64,000 bases of DNA from Aeromonas piscicola (GCF_000820005.1 NZ_CDBL01000007.1:1-64000), one strand, 5' to 3'. Positions 43,645-54,948 are shown, counted from the first letter of the stretch. The notes: generated by a model from the sequence alone, not told the origin. Numbers and translations are program-made.

Positions 43645-44010
43645 CTAGGTGCGGCTCGTGGAGTGCGGCAAGGCGTCCCAGAGGGTCAGCTTGAGCTGCT
43701 TGCGGCGCACCAGCAAGAAGATCGCCATCAGCAGACCGACCCCTATGCCGAACAGCAGGCTCTGGCGCAGGGCGAATGCCGGGCTCACCTCATCCTGCCA
43801 GCCGAAGCACCACATCAACAACCCCCAGAAGGCGCCTATGGGGAATCCCATCGCGAGCACGTTGACCAGAAAGCGCTCATGGTGGGGCGGTCTGAGTCGC
43901 AGGCCCAGTTTGCGCAACACTCTGAACAGTGGCGGGTTGTAGTTGAGCTCCTGTACGCCCTTCTCGGCCAGCGCCCTATGGGCGGCGGCCAGCCTGTTTT
44001 CGAATGTCAT
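43645..44010 (-). CDS. DUF6404-type membrane protein
   Basis: A 121-residue protein with the family-like start MTFENRLAAAHRALAEKGV, then NYNPPLFRVLRKLGLRLRPP and two transmembrane helices (about 50-70 and 85-103). It ends in a basic tail. The function is unknown. AGGGA precedes the ATG at 44010 by 8 nt. It is divergent from yafC with 188 bp between, and may be cotranscribed with the VOC gene downstream. Confidence 0.72.
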   Translation of the reverse strand: MTFENRLAAAHRALAEKGVQELNYNPPLFRVLRKLGLRLRPPHHERFLVNVLAMGFPIGAFWGLLMWCFGWQDEVSPAFALRQSLLFGIGVGLLMAIFLLVRRKQLKLTLWDALPHSTSRT

Positions 44011-44198
44011 GGGGTCGTCCCTGTGATGTATGGCGCCATACGATGCCATTTTTCGGCATTGTAACGACAAGGCCGGGAACAAAACAGGCGGCTGCTCACG
44101 TTATGCGGACGGCGAGGCCTGCCTCTTGTGACGCCTGCCTTGCCAACCCAGGGCCATTGCGCCTATAAAGGCCCATTACTCTTGTCCGGATAACAGCA

Positions 44199-45101
44199 AT
44201 GAAGACCCATTCTGATGAACTGACCCTGTTTGTGGCCGTGGTGGAGGCGGGCAGTTTTCGCCAGGCGGCGGAGAACCTCGGCATGGACAACTCCGTAGTG
44301 AGTCGCGGCATCAAGCGGCTGGAAGAGAAGCTCGCCACCGTGCTGCTCAACCGCACCACTCGCCGAGTCAGCCTGACCGAGGAGGGGAGCTGGTTCTATC
44401 AGCGGGCGGTGAAAATTTTGACCGAGATGAGCGAGGCGGAGGGGCACCTGCTCAGCCGCAAGGAGCAGCCGGAGGGGATTCTGCGGGTCGATGCGGCTAC
44501 CCCCTTTATCCTGCACCGGCTGGTGCCCATCATAGGCGAGTTTCGCCGCCGTTATCCCGGCATCGAGCTGCAACTGCACAGCTCGGAGGGTTTCATCAAT
44601 CTGATGGAGCGGCGGGTGGACATGGCCATCCGGATCGGCGAGCTGACCGACTCTTCCCTGCGGGCCTTGCCGCTCGGCCACTCGCGGCTGCGGTTGCTGG
44701 CATCGCCCGCTTACCTGAGCGAGCGCGGCACCCCGCGCCAGCCGGCGGATCTGCTGGCTGGCCACGAGCTGCTGGGCTTTTTGCACCCCGATCACCTCAA
44801 CCACTGGCCGCTGCTCAGTGCCGAGCAGGGGGATCGCTTCGCCATCACCCCCAGCCTGCGGGCCAGCAGTGGCGAGACCTTGCGTCAGCTGGCGCTGGCG
44901 GGGCAGGGGATCGTCTGCCTGTCGGACTTCATGACAGGGCCGGATCGGGCCAGCGGGGCCCTGGTGGAAGTGCTGGCCCGCAGCAACAGCGGCGCCTCGC
45001 GCCCCATCAATGCGGTGTTTTACTCCGATGCCCAGCGCGACATCCGGCTGCGGGTCTGGCTTGACTTTATCAAGGAGCAGCTCGGTAGCCATACCCTGTG
45101 A
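44199..45101 (+). CDS. yafC: LysR family regulator YafC
   Basis: A 300-residue LysR regulator. The HTH is DELTLFVAVVEAGSFRQAAEN and SVVSRGIKRLEEKL, with RTTRRVSLTEEG after it, the mark of the large CrgA/YafC/DmlR group. Next to dkgB in E. coli is yafC, and the same pair occurs here within 2 kb. A role in dkgB or dicarbonyl control is possible but not shown. The ATG has weak ribosome binding sequence (AACAGCA region). A bidirectional hairpin follows at 45244. Confidence 0.8.
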   Translation: MKTHSDELTLFVAVVEAGSFRQAAENLGMDNSVVSRGIKRLEEKLATVLLNRTTRRVSLTEEGSWFYQRAVKILTEMSEAEGHLLSRKEQPEGILRVDAATPFILHRLVPIIGEFRRRYPGIELQLHSSEGFINLMERRVDMAIRIGELTDSSLRALPLGHSRLRLLASPAYLSERGTPRQPADLLAGHELLGFLHPDHLNHWPLLSAEQGDRFAITPSLRASSGETLRQLALAGQGIVCLSDFMTGPDRASGALVEVLARSNSGASRPINAVFYSDAQRDIRLRVWLDFIKEQLGSHTL

Positions 45102-45243
45102 TGGCGGCATGTTAAGGGCTGACACTCTTCCGGCGGCAGGGCGGGGGGTAAACTACTGGCGACTATCCATGACAAAAGGGTAGAGCCGACCGGCGTCCGC
45201 CAGAGGTGGTGAATGACCACTGTGGATGCCTGGTTGAATAAAG

Positions 45244-45279
45244 AAGAGGCCGACATCGCTGTCGGCCTCTTTGTATTTT
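45244..45279. terminator. bidirectional terminator between yafC and glpK
   Basis: AAGAGGCCGAC and GTCGGCCTCTT arms with a 6-nt loop, then TTTGTATTTTC. AAG-rich sequence on the other side gives a T-containing tail for glpK. Confidence 0.85.
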
Positions 45280-45306
45280 CATCTCGGAAAGATGTCGGTT
45301 GTCCGA

Positions 45307-46863
<1,557 letters not shown>

Positions 46864-47712
46864 TTATGCGGCGGCCTCTTCTTTGGCGGTTTGGGCAGCT
46901 TGCTCGGTGGCGGCAACACGGTTGCCAGGCACACAGGGAGCCAACACTTTCACATACAGGGCGGTACCAAGCTGGGCACCGACGATGGGGCCAAGGATGG
47001 GCACCCAGAAGTAGGGGTTGTCACGACCACCTGTCATGGCCACGTCACCCCAGCCTGCCAGGAAGGCAAACAGTTTGGGGCCGAAATCACGGGCCGGGTT
47101 CATGGCAAAACCGGTTAACGGGCCGAGGGAGGCGCCGATCACGGCGATCAGGATACCGATCAGCAGGGCGGCGGCGAAGCCTTTGGGGGCGCCGTTGTTG
47201 TTGTCACCCAGCGCCATGATGCCCAGCATCAGGACGGCGGTGATCACCAGCTCGACCGCGAAGGCTTGCATGTTGTTCAGCAGGGCGTTCGGGTAGGTGG
47301 AGAAGATGCCGGCGGTGCCGAGGCTCTCGACGCTGCCGCGCACCACGTTGTGGGTCACTTCCCACTGGGTGAACAGGCCGCCGTAGAGGAAGTAGACAAG
47401 GGCGGCGAAGCAGAAGGCGCCTGCGACCTGCGCGATGATGTAGGGCACCACTTTACGCTTGTCGAACCCGCAGAAGGTCATCAGCGCCAGGGTCACGGCC
47501 GGGTTCAGGTGGGCACCTGAAATACCGCCGGTCACGTAGATGGCGATGGCGACACCCAGACCCCAGGTAATGGATATTTCCCATTGTCCGAAGTTGGCAC
47601 CGGCCAGCACCAGGGCGGCCACACAACCGACGCCGAAAAATATCAGCAGGCCGGTTCCGATAAACTCGGCGATGCACTCGCCAAGCAGGGTATTGGGTCT
47701 TTGTATGCTCAT
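46864..47712 (-). CDS. glpF: glycerol facilitator (aquaglyceroporin)
   Basis: A 282-residue MIP-family channel for glycerol. It has the two half-helix motifs, GAHLNPAVTLAL and GFAMNPARDFGPK; the Asp after the second NPA is the glycerol-facilitator mark. Six membrane helices are visible. AAGGA lies 8 nt before the ATG at 47712. glpK follows at 54 bp. The operon is divergent from glpT with a 488-bp control region. Confidence 0.97.
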   Translation of the reverse strand: MSIQRPNTLLGECIAEFIGTGLLIFFGVGCVAALVLAGANFGQWEISITWGLGVAIAIYVTGGISGAHLNPAVTLALMTFCGFDKRKVVPYIIAQVAGAFCFAALVYFLYGGLFTQWEVTHNVVRGSVESLGTAGIFSTYPNALLNNMQAFAVELVITAVLMLGIMALGDNNNGAPKGFAAALLIGILIAVIGASLGPLTGFAMNPARDFGPKLFAFLAGWGDVAMTGGRDNPYFWVPILGPIVGAQLGTALYVKVLAPCVPGNRVAATEQAAQTAKEEAAA

Positions 47713-47828
47713 ACTTTTATTCCTTATATCCACCCAGAGTAGGTTTGATGTTCCGTTTTGTTGTTTTTTCAGTCCCATTATTGCGTCCGAAAACGTTTTT
47801 TCTTGTTTTTTGAGCTGACGCAAACGTT

Positions 47829-48109
47829 ATGCTCGTTTGCGCTCGTTATCGGACGAGAGAGAAAATAAACCTAAATCGAACATTCACCACGCCCTCCCCG
47901 CAGGAAATGTGGACAAGATCCCACTCATTGCTAAGAAAATGTGACGGAAAGCAAGTTGCAACAGTGGTTATACCACTTAGTGGGTAGCTGAAAGCCTTGC
48001 TATACAAGGGATTGCGGCTGATGAGTGACTACTCACTTGGTACTTTCTTTTGTAATAAAACTGCAATATTTGAGCCTCCATCACAGATTAAATGTTCACA
48101 TGTGAGCAC
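47829..48109. promoter_or_regulatory. glpF-glpT control region with GlpR- and CRP-like sites
   Basis: Within the 488-bp divergent gap, CTCGTTATCGGACGAG (47842-47857) and ATGTTCACATGTGAGCAC (48092-48109) fit the GlpR pattern ATGTTC-N6-GAACAT well at the outer bases. AAATGTGGACAAGATCCCACTC (in part, 47905-47926) and a nearby AAATGTGA half-site resemble CRP. Both regulators govern glp genes in enteric bacteria. The individual calls are approximate. Confidence 0.55.
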
Positions 48110-48200
48110 AATAGGCTCGCTTTCGAATCAGGACTCCTCTGGTTGGTCAGCATGGACAGGGCACCCTCAACCGCCCACAACAACAATAAGGAAGCAGAAC

Positions 48201-49559
48201 ATGCTTAGTCTCTTCAGGCCTGCACCACACATAGACAGGCTCCCGGCCGACAAGGTCGATCCCTTCTACAAACGCATGCGTTGGCAGGTGTTTTTCGGGA
48301 TCTTCTTCGGTTATGCCGGTTACTACCTGGTACGGAAAAACTTCAGTCTGGCGATGCCTTACCTGATCGAACAGGGATTCTCCCGCGGTGACCTGGGCCT
48401 GGCCCTGTCCGGGGTTTCCATTGCGTATGGTCTGTCCAAGTTCCTGATGGGGAACGTGTCTGACCGATCCAACGCCCGCTACTTCCTCTCTGCCGGTCTG
48501 CTGTTGTCGGCCGGCATCATGTTCATGATGGGGACTGTGCACTGGGCTACTTCCAGCATCGCCATCATGTTCGTGCTCTTGTTCCTGAACGGTTGGGTAC
48601 AAGGCATGGGCTGGCCACCCTGCGGTCGCACCATGGTGCACTGGTGGTCACAGAAAGAGCGTGGCGAAGTGGTCGCGGTCTGGAACGTGGCGCACAACGT
48701 CGGCGGCGGCATGATAGGTCCGCTGTTCATCCTCGGGATGGGCTGGTTCAATGACTGGCGCAGTGCCTTCTATGTGCCGGCTGCTGCTGCTGCCGCCATT
48801 GCGGTGATCGCCTTCTTCGTGATGCGTGATACCCCGCAATCCGTGGGTCTGCCGCCCATCGAGGAGTACAAGGACGACTATCCGAAGGACTATGACGCCA
48901 GCCACGAGAAGGAGTTTTCCGCCAAGGAGATCTTCGTCAAGTACGTGCTGCACAACAAGCTGCTGTGGTACATCGCCATTGCCAACGCCTTCGTTTACCT
49001 CATTCGTTATGGTGTGCTGGACTGGGCTCCGACCTACCTGAAAGAGGCCAAGGATTTCAGCGTCGACAACTCCTCCTGGGCCTATTTCCTGTACGAGTGG
49101 GCCGGTATTCCGGGCACCCTGCTGTGCGGCTGGATCTCGGACAAGATGTTCCAGGGCCGCCGTGCCCCGGCCGGTATCCTGTTCATGGTGCTGGTGACAG
49201 TCGCTGTGCTGGTTTATTGGTTCAACCCGGCTGGCAACCCCACCATCGACATGATGGCGCTGGTGGCCATCGGCTTCCTGATCTACGGCCCTGTCATGCT
49301 GATCGGTCTGTATGCGCTGGAGCTGGCACCCAAGAAGGCAGCCGGTACCGCGGCAGGCTTCACCGGGCTGTTCGGTTATCTGGGTGGTGCCGTGGCGGCC
49401 AACGCCATGCTGGGCTATACCGTTGACCACTTCGGCTGGGATGGTGGCTTCATGGTGCTGACCGCGTCTTGCGTGATCTCCATCATACTGCTGGCCATGA
49501 CCCTCAAGCATGAGAACATCGCCGTCGCTGCCAAGAAGGCGGCTGCCGATAAGGCATAA
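48201..49559 (+). CDS. glpT: glycerol-3-phosphate:phosphate antiporter
   Basis: A 452-residue MFS organophosphate antiporter. The phosphate-binding N-terminal block [20 protein letters not shown] is intact (the Arg and Lys are transport residues), and RQ-type Arg in [17 protein letters not shown] ([13 protein letters not shown]) is the second. AAGGA lies 8 nt before the ATG at 48201. It is divergent from glpFK and followed by a terminator and then glpR, so glpR is probably separately transcribed. Confidence 0.97.
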   Translation: MLSLFRPAPHIDRLPADKVDPFYKRMRWQVFFGIFFGYAGYYLVRKNFSLAMPYLIEQGFSRGDLGLALSGVSIAYGLSKFLMGNVSDRSNARYFLSAGLLLSAGIMFMMGTVHWATSSIAIMFVLLFLNGWVQGMGWPPCGRTMVHWWSQKERGEVVAVWNVAHNVGGGMIGPLFILGMGWFNDWRSAFYVPAAAAAAIAVIAFFVMRDTPQSVGLPPIEEYKDDYPKDYDASHEKEFSAKEIFVKYVLHNKLLWYIAIANAFVYLIRYGVLDWAPTYLKEAKDFSVDNSSWAYFLYEWAGIPGTLLCGWISDKMFQGRRAPAGILFMVLVTVAVLVYWFNPAGNPTIDMMALVAIGFLIYGPVMLIGLYALELAPKKAAGTAAGFTGLFGYLGGAVAANAMLGYTVDHFGWDGGFMVLTASCVISIILLAMTLKHENIAVAAKKAAADKA

Positions 49560-49607
49560 AACGTGATCCTGCCCTTATCGATCCGAAAAGGGATCAGGTA
49601 AACTGCC

Positions 49608-49637
49608 AAAGGCCCCGCATCTGCCGGGGCCTTTTTT
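49608..49637 (+). terminator. rho-independent terminator of glpT
   Basis: AAAGGCCCCG and CGGGGCCTTT arms followed by T residues, 50 bp after the glpT stop and about 24 bp before the glpR start. Confidence 0.88.
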
Positions 49638-49660
49638 CGTCTCATCATCGGAGTTCAAGC

Positions 49661-50419
49661 GTGAAGCAAACCCAACGACATCTGGAGATACTGGACGTCC
49701 TGACGCGGCAGGGCTTTGTCTCGACGGAGGATCTGGTGACCCACTTTGACGTCAGTCCCCAGACCATTCGCCGTGATCTGAACGATCTCGCCGAACAGAA
49801 CAAGATCCGGCGCCATCATGGCGGTGCCTCCCTGCATTCGAGTACCGTCAATACCGCCTACAGCGCCCGCAAAGTGATGCAACTCAAGGAGAAAGAGCGC
49901 ATCGCCCGCGAAGTGGCGGCCAACATTCCCGACGGCTCATCGCTCTTTATCGACATTGGCACCACCACAGAAGCCATCGCCCGCGCCCTGCTCGATCACC
50001 GCGAGCTTCGGGTGGTCACCAACAACCTCAACGTGGCCAGCATTCTCACCGCCAAGGATGACTTCACCGTCATCATCGCCGGTGGCGAGATCCGCAACCG
50101 GGATGGCGGCATAGTGGGGGAGGCGACCCGCGACTTCATCGGCCAGTTCCGCATGGACTACGGTGTAATCGGCATCTCGGGCATCGACAACGACGGCTCT
50201 CTGCTCGATTTTGACTACCACGAGGTGAAGATTGCCCAAGCCATCATAGCCCACTCCCGTCAGGTGTTTCTGGCCGCCGACCACACCAAGTTTGGCCGCA
50301 ATGCCATGGTCAATCTGGGCAACCTCAACCAGATCCACGCCCTGTTCACCGATCAGGAGCCGCCCGAGAAGCTGATGCGGCTGATGTCCCAGCATCAGAT
50401 CGAGTGCCACATCTGCTGA
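49661..50419 (+). CDS. glpR: glycerol-3-phosphate regulon repressor
   Basis: A 252-residue DeoR-family repressor. The HTH is GFVSTEDLVTHFDVSPQTIRR, and the sugar-phosphate-sensing domain has FIDIGTTTEAIARAL and GISGIDNDGSLLDFDYHE. It is highly similar to E. coli GlpR. The start codon is GTG at 49661 with GGAG 7 nt upstream. The glpT terminator lies just before it, so a promoter may be within that gap or read-through may supply it. Confidence 0.96.
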   Translation: MKQTQRHLEILDVLTRQGFVSTEDLVTHFDVSPQTIRRDLNDLAEQNKIRRHHGGASLHSSTVNTAYSARKVMQLKEKERIAREVAANIPDGSSLFIDIGTTTEAIARALLDHRELRVVTNNLNVASILTAKDDFTVIIAGGEIRNRDGGIVGEATRDFIGQFRMDYGVIGISGIDNDGSLLDFDYHEVKIAQAIIAHSRQVFLAADHTKFGRNAMVNLGNLNQIHALFTDQEPPEKLMRLMSQHQIECHIC

Positions 50420-50446
50420 GTCGCCGTTAGCCCCTATCTGGCATCA

Positions 50447-50465
50447 GGCCGCCGCACAGGCGGCC
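50447..50465 (+). terminator. GC-rich hairpin after glpR
   Basis: GGCCGCC and GGCGGCC arms with a 5-nt loop, then GCTTCTTTGCC. The T-rich tail is weak, so this is a possible but not strong terminator. Confidence 0.5.
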
Positions 50466-50614
50466 GCTTCTTTGCCGCTTTATCCCCTCTGCTTACACCC
50501 CCTTCGCTTGTTCCTTAATGCCCCTGGGCATGAGCGCGATCTCGCGCACGCTTTTTTGCCCGCCCCCTTGCTGACGTCCTGATCACCGACTGGCAGCATT
50601 TTTAGCATTGCCAA

Positions 50615-50692
50615 AACAATCGCGATCACATTTTCTCCATAAAATGTTCGTTTATCATTTTTTCATGCTCTAATATGAGCGAAATCAAACAT
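50615..50692 (+). promoter_or_regulatory. glpD control region with GlpR- and CRP-like sites
   Basis: In the 313-bp gap before glpD, ATGAGCGAAATCAAACAT (50675-50692) matches 15 of 18 positions of the GlpR consensus when A/T equivalents are allowed. ATGTTCGTT (from 50644) is a strong half-site. CGATCACATTTT (about 50624-50634) matches one CRP half-site. They lie 40-120 bp before the glpD start. Confidence 0.6.
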
Positions 50693-50732
50693 TGCTGTCA
50701 TGGCAACACAAAATAAGAAAGAGTAGGTGAAC

Positions 50733-52220
50733 ATGAGCGAACATTATGATCTGGTCGTCGTTGGCGGCGGCATCAATGGGGTGGGCATTGCGGCTGATGC
50801 AGCGGGTCGGGGTCTGAAGGTTGCCCTGTTCGAGGCACAGGATCTCGCCTCTGCCACCTCCTCCAATTCCAGCAAGCTGATCCACGGTGGCTTGCGTTAC
50901 CTCGAACATTACGAATTCCGGCTGGTGAAAGAGGCGCTGGCGGAGCGGGAAGTGCTGCTCGGCATGGCTCCCCACATCGCCCGTCCCATGCGCTTTCGGC
51001 TGCCCCATCGCCCGCATCTGCGCCCGGCCTGGATGATCCGCGCCGGTCTCTTCCTGTATGACAACCTGGCCAAGCGCGACAAGCTCAAGGGCAGCTGCGG
51101 CGTGCGCTTCCTGCCGCAAGACGGTCTCAAGAGCGGCATCAACAAGGGCTTCGAATACTCGGATGCCTGGGTCGATGACGCCCGCCTGGTGGTGCTCAAC
51201 GCCATGATGGCTCGTGATAAAGGGGCCGAGGTGCAGACTCGCACCCGCTGCATCAAGGCGGTGCGCGGCTCCAAGCACTGGACCCTGACCCTGGAGCGGG
51301 AAGGGGGCGAGCAGTTCACCGTCACCTGCCGTGGTCTGGTCAATGCGGCCGGCCCCTGGGTCAAGACCTTCTATGACGAGAGCCTGCACGAGAAATCTCC
51401 CCGTGGCATCCGCCTCATCAAGGGCAGCCACATCATAGTGCCGCGCATCCATGAGCGCGAAGAGGCCTATATCCTGCAAAACGAGGACAACCGCATCGTC
51501 TTCGTCATCCCCTATCAGCAGGACTACTCCCTCATCGGCACCACGGATGTGGAGCATCACGGCAGCCCGCGCGAAGCCAAGATCAGCGACGCCGAGATCA
51601 ACTACCTGTGCAAGGTGGTCAACGCCCACTTCACCCGCCAGATAGCGCCCAAAGAGGTCATCTGGACCTATGCCGGCGTGCGCCCGCTGTGTGATGACGA
51701 ATCCGATTCACCGCAGGCGGTGACCCGCGACTACACGTTGGAGCTCTCCGGCGAATCCGACGGTGCGCCGCTCCTGTCCGTGTTTGGCGGCAAGCTCACC
51801 ACTTATCGCAAGCTGGCCCAGGCCGCCTGCAACAAGCTCAAGCCCTGGTTCAGCCAGATGGGCGAGGATTGGACCGCCACCAGCCGTCTGCCCGGTGGCG
51901 AATTTGATTGCTCCACTACCGAGCTGGCGCGCGCTTATATGCTCGAATTCGACTGGCTGGATGAGCGCAATGCCCGTCGCATCGCCGAGGCCTATGGCAG
52001 CCACGCCCGCCTCTGGTTGCACGAGGAGCGCGGCCAGCACTTTGGGGCCGGTCTGTACGAGTCGGAAGTGCGTTATCTGATGAGCCGCGAGTGGGCCCAT
52101 TCGATGGAAGATATATTGTGGCGCCGCAGCAAGCTGGGGTTGCGCCTGTCTCAGCCTGAGCAGCAGCAACTGCACGCCTGGCTGGAGCAACACCAGCACG
52201 CCCTGCCCAAGGCCAGCTGA
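50733..52220 (+). CDS. glpD: aerobic glycerol-3-phosphate dehydrogenase
   Basis: A 495-residue FAD enzyme on the inner membrane surface. It oxidises glycerol 3-phosphate to dihydroxyacetone phosphate and passes electrons to ubiquinone. The N-terminal FAD fingerprint is DLVVVGGGINGVGIAADAAGR and the substrate-side block is KLIHGGLRYLEHYEFRLV. GLVNAAGPWV and GTTDVEHHG complete the signature. The ATG at 50733 is preferred over a GTG two codons earlier; TAGGTG lies just upstream. glpQ follows at 102 bp after a hairpin. Confidence 0.97.
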   Translation: MSEHYDLVVVGGGINGVGIAADAAGRGLKVALFEAQDLASATSSNSSKLIHGGLRYLEHYEFRLVKEALAEREVLLGMAPHIARPMRFRLPHRPHLRPAWMIRAGLFLYDNLAKRDKLKGSCGVRFLPQDGLKSGINKGFEYSDAWVDDARLVVLNAMMARDKGAEVQTRTRCIKAVRGSKHWTLTLEREGGEQFTVTCRGLVNAAGPWVKTFYDESLHEKSPRGIRLIKGSHIIVPRIHEREEAYILQNEDNRIVFVIPYQQDYSLIGTTDVEHHGSPREAKISDAEINYLCKVVNAHFTRQIAPKEVIWTYAGVRPLCDDESDSPQAVTRDYTLELSGESDGAPLLSVFGGKLTTYRKLAQAACNKLKPWFSQMGEDWTATSRLPGGEFDCSTTELARAYMLEFDWLDERNARRIAEAYGSHARLWLHEERGQHFGAGLYESEVRYLMSREWAHSMEDILWRRSKLGLRLSQPEQQQLHAWLEQHQHALPKAS

Positions 52221-52228
52221 TGAAGAAG

Positions 52229-52250
52229 CGGGCGGCCCCTTGGCCGCCCG
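52229..52250 (+). terminator. hairpin between glpD and glpQ
   Basis: CGGGCGGCC and GGCCGCCCG arms with a 4-nt loop, followed by TCGTC rather than a T run. It may reduce read-through, and glpQ could have a promoter in the AT-rich 52255-52310. Confidence 0.5.
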
Positions 52251-52322
52251 TCGTCAAAATGCAATAAACCTCTGCTATAACAAACACCTACACCAAATAA
52301 ACAATAACAAAGAGCACCTCGC

Positions 52323-53405
52323 ATGAAAAAAATCTCTCTCTCCCTGATTGCCCTTGGCCTGGGGGCCGCCCTCGCATTGCCCGCTCTTGCTGCCGACGAA
52401 GGCAAGATAGTGATCGCCCACCGTGGCGCTTCTGGCTATCTGCCCGAGCACACCCTGGAATCCAAGGCGCTGGCCTATGGCATGGGGGCCGACTATCTGG
52501 AGCAGGATCTGGTGATGACCAAGGATGACCAGCTGGTGGTGATGCACGATCACTTCCTCGATGGCATTACGGACGTGGCCGAGCGCTTCCCCGGCCGTGC
52601 TCGCCCGGACGGTCGTTACTATGTGGTGGACTTCACCCTGGACGAGGTGCGCTCCCTGCGCATGACGGAGCCGTTCCAGCTGGTGAATGGCAAGCAGGTA
52701 CCGGTCTATCCGGCCCGCTTCCCGCTGTGGAAGTCCAGCTTCAAGATCCACACCTTCCAGGAAGAGATAGAGATGATCCAGGGGCTCAACAAGAGCACCG
52801 GCAAGAACATAGGTATCTATCCGGAGATCAAGGCCCCCTGGCTATTCCGCCATGAAGGCAAGGACATCTCCAAGGCGGTGCTCACTGTGCTCAAGGAGTA
52901 CGGCTACACAGGGAAGGATGACAAGGTCTACCTGCAGTGCTTCGATGCCGACGAGCTCAAGCGCATCAACAGCGAGCTGATGCCTGCCTTAGGGATGGAC
53001 TTGAAACTGGTGCAGCTGATGGCCGAGACCGACTGGAACGAGACCATGGTCTATGACGCCAAGGGCAAGGCAACCCCTTACAACTATGACTGGATGTTCA
53101 AGCCGGGCGCCATGAAGACCATAGCCGGCTACGCGGAAGGGATAGGCCCCTGGAAGCCGATGATAGTCACGGAGCCGGGTACCTTGGGCAAACCTGTGTT
53201 TACCAATATGGTGAAAGAGGCCCACGCCGCCGGTCTCAAGGTGCATCCTTATACCTTCCGTCAGGATGAGGGGCAGATCCCGGCCTATGCCAAGGACTTC
53301 AGCGATCTGCTCAACATCTTCCTCTATCAGGCCGATGTGGACGGGGTGTTCAGCGACTTCCCGGACAAGGCGGTTGACGCCATCAAGGCACACGGCAAAT
53401 CATAA
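52323..53405 (+). CDS. glpQ: periplasmic glycerophosphodiester phosphodiesterase
   Basis: A 360-residue calcium-dependent enzyme that splits glycerophosphodiesters into glycerol 3-phosphate, the substrate of GlpT, and an alcohol. A signal peptide (1-23, ending LPALA) sends it to the periplasm. The GDPD motif is VIAHRGASGYLPEHTLES with the catalytic His and the metal Glu, then EQDLVMTKDDQLVVMHDH. It lies after glpD with glpT nearby. A strong terminator follows at 53429-53455. Confidence 0.97.
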   Translation: MKKISLSLIALGLGAALALPALAADEGKIVIAHRGASGYLPEHTLESKALAYGMGADYLEQDLVMTKDDQLVVMHDHFLDGITDVAERFPGRARPDGRYYVVDFTLDEVRSLRMTEPFQLVNGKQVPVYPARFPLWKSSFKIHTFQEEIEMIQGLNKSTGKNIGIYPEIKAPWLFRHEGKDISKAVLTVLKEYGYTGKDDKVYLQCFDADELKRINSELMPALGMDLKLVQLMAETDWNETMVYDAKGKATPYNYDWMFKPGAMKTIAGYAEGIGPWKPMIVTEPGTLGKPVFTNMVKEAHAAGLKVHPYTFRQDEGQIPAYAKDFSDLLNIFLYQADVDGVFSDFPDKAVDAIKAHGKS

Positions 53406-53428
53406 AAGAAGAGCAACACGGGAACGCA

Positions 53429-53455
53429 AGCGGGGCCAGGTGCCCCGCTTTTTTT
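53429..53455 (+). terminator. rho-independent terminator of glpQ
   Basis: AGCGGGGC and GCCCCGCT arms with a 5-nt loop and seven T residues. Confidence 0.92.
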
Positions 53456-53697
53456 ATAAAATGGAGGCAAGCACTGGGGTGGGATTGTGGTCGAGCAGCG
53501 CTGACGGCAGTATTGGGGTGTAACTATATGTTTACGTTTTTGTCGGGTCAGGGACTCTTTACCCGCTACTTTCTGGCTGTTCAGGTCGCCAACCTGGTCG
53601 TTTATCCACCTATCAGACAGTTAATCCGCTAGTTTCACTTGATTGTTTGTTTTTCCTTGGTAAGGTGAGGGCGGTTGCGTAACAAAGTGCTGACTTG

Positions 53698-53715
53698 TGT
53701 AAATAAAATAATACA
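53698..53715 (+). promoter_or_regulatory. TyrR box upstream of aroF
   Basis: TGTAAATAAAATAATACA fits the TyrR consensus TGTAAA-N6-TTTACA, with two mismatches in the right half. It lies 42 bp before the aroF start and overlaps a possible promoter (TTGCGT with an AT-rich -10 region). Tyrosine repression of aroF-tyrA is expected. The 351-bp gap from glpQ holds no gene. Confidence 0.7.
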
Positions 53716-53756
53716 CTCAGTGCAATTGGCTTAAATACTGTAGAGAGAATGAGAAA

Positions 53757-54830
53757 ATGCAAAGAGACCCCCTGAACAACATCCATATCCAGTCCGAACA
53801 AGTGATGATCACGCCTGCCCAGCTCAAGGAGAAGCTACCCATCTCCGACCAGGCGCTGGCATTCGTGCAAGGGGCCCGTACCACCATCGCCGACATCATC
53901 CACCGTCGTGATCACCGCCTGCTGGTGATCTGTGGACCCTGTTCCATCCACGACATGGACGCCGCCAAAGAGTACGCAACCAGACTCAAAGCGCTGCATG
54001 ATGCCTACCAGGATTCTCTCTACATTGTCATGCGGGTCTACTTTGAGAAGCCGCGCACCACGGTCGGCTGGAAAGGCTTTATCAACGACCCGAATCTGGA
54101 TGGCACCTTCGATGTGGAGCTGGGGCTGCACCGCGCCCGCGAGCTGCTCTGCTGGCTGGCGGAGCTGGAGTTGCCGCTGGCGACCGAGGCGCTCGATCCC
54201 ATCAGCCCGCAATATCTGGCGGAGCTCTTTTCCTGGTCGGCCATCGGCGCCCGTACCACAGAATCCCAGACCCACAGGGAGATGGCGTCCGGCCTCTCCA
54301 TGCCGGTGGGCTTCAAGAACGGCACAGACGGCAACCTGGGTACCGCCATCAATGCACTGCAGGCGGCCTCCAGCCCCCATGCCTTCATGGGGATCAACCA
54401 GCAGGGCCAGGTTGCCTTGTTGCAGACCCAGGGCAACCCGGATGGCCACGTGATCCTGCGCGGCGGCAAGCACCCGAACTACGACTCGGTCAATGTGTCG
54501 CTGGCGGAAGAGGCGCTGGAAAAGGCGGGCCTGCTGCCCGGTCTGGTGGTGGATTGCAGTCACGGCAACTCCAGCAAGGATCACCGCTTGCAGCCCAAGG
54601 TGGCCGACAACGTCATCCACCAGATCCAGGAGGGCAACCGCTCCATCATAGGGGTGATGCTCGAATCCAACCTATTCGAGGGCAACCAGTCCAGCGAGCA
54701 GCCCAAGGAGCAGATGCGCTACGGCGTCTCCATCACCGATGCTTGCATCGATTGGGATAGCACAGCCGCTCTGCTGGAGCGATGCCATCGCGAGCTGGCG
54801 GTGCCGCTCAAGGGCAGAACTGCACGGTAA
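53757..54830 (+). CDS. aroF: 3-deoxy-7-phosphoheptulonate synthase, Tyr-sensitive type
   Basis: A 357-residue class I DAHP synthase that joins phosphoenolpyruvate and erythrose 4-phosphate at the start of the shikimate pathway. LLVICGPCSIHD carries the metal Cys, YFEKPRTTVGWKG is the PEP block, and GARTTESQTHRE and VDCSHGNSSKDH supply the His and other metal ligands. The AroF assignment rests on its coupling to tyrA and the TyrR box; AroG is the alternative by sequence alone. A 12-bp hairpin lies between it and tyrA. Confidence 0.93.
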   Translation: MQRDPLNNIHIQSEQVMITPAQLKEKLPISDQALAFVQGARTTIADIIHRRDHRLLVICGPCSIHDMDAAKEYATRLKALHDAYQDSLYIVMRVYFEKPRTTVGWKGFINDPNLDGTFDVELGLHRARELLCWLAELELPLATEALDPISPQYLAELFSWSAIGARTTESQTHREMASGLSMPVGFKNGTDGNLGTAINALQAASSPHAFMGINQQGQVALLQTQGNPDGHVILRGGKHPNYDSVNVSLAEEALEKAGLLPGLVVDCSHGNSSKDHRLQPKVADNVIHQIQEGNRSIIGVMLESNLFEGNQSSEQPKEQMRYGVSITDACIDWDSTAALLERCHRELAVPLKGRTAR

Positions 54831-54865
54831 GCCGTGGTATCTTGTCGTAACTGATTGAACCATAT

Positions 54866-54893
54866 AGGTATCACTGCCCACGCAGTGATACCT
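54866..54893 (+). other. intercistronic hairpin between aroF and tyrA
   Basis: AGGTATCACTGC and GCAGTGATACCT form a perfect 12-bp stem with a 4-nt loop. A second, GC-rich stem (GGCGCCGC and GCGGCGCC, 54914-54934) lies 15 nt before the tyrA start. No T run follows, so these may stabilise the aroF part of the transcript or modulate tyrA translation. Confidence 0.6.
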
Positions 54894-54948
54894 TGTTGCC
54901 TCTTGAATAACAGGGCGCCGCCGCCAGCGGCGCCAGCAGGGACTGGAT

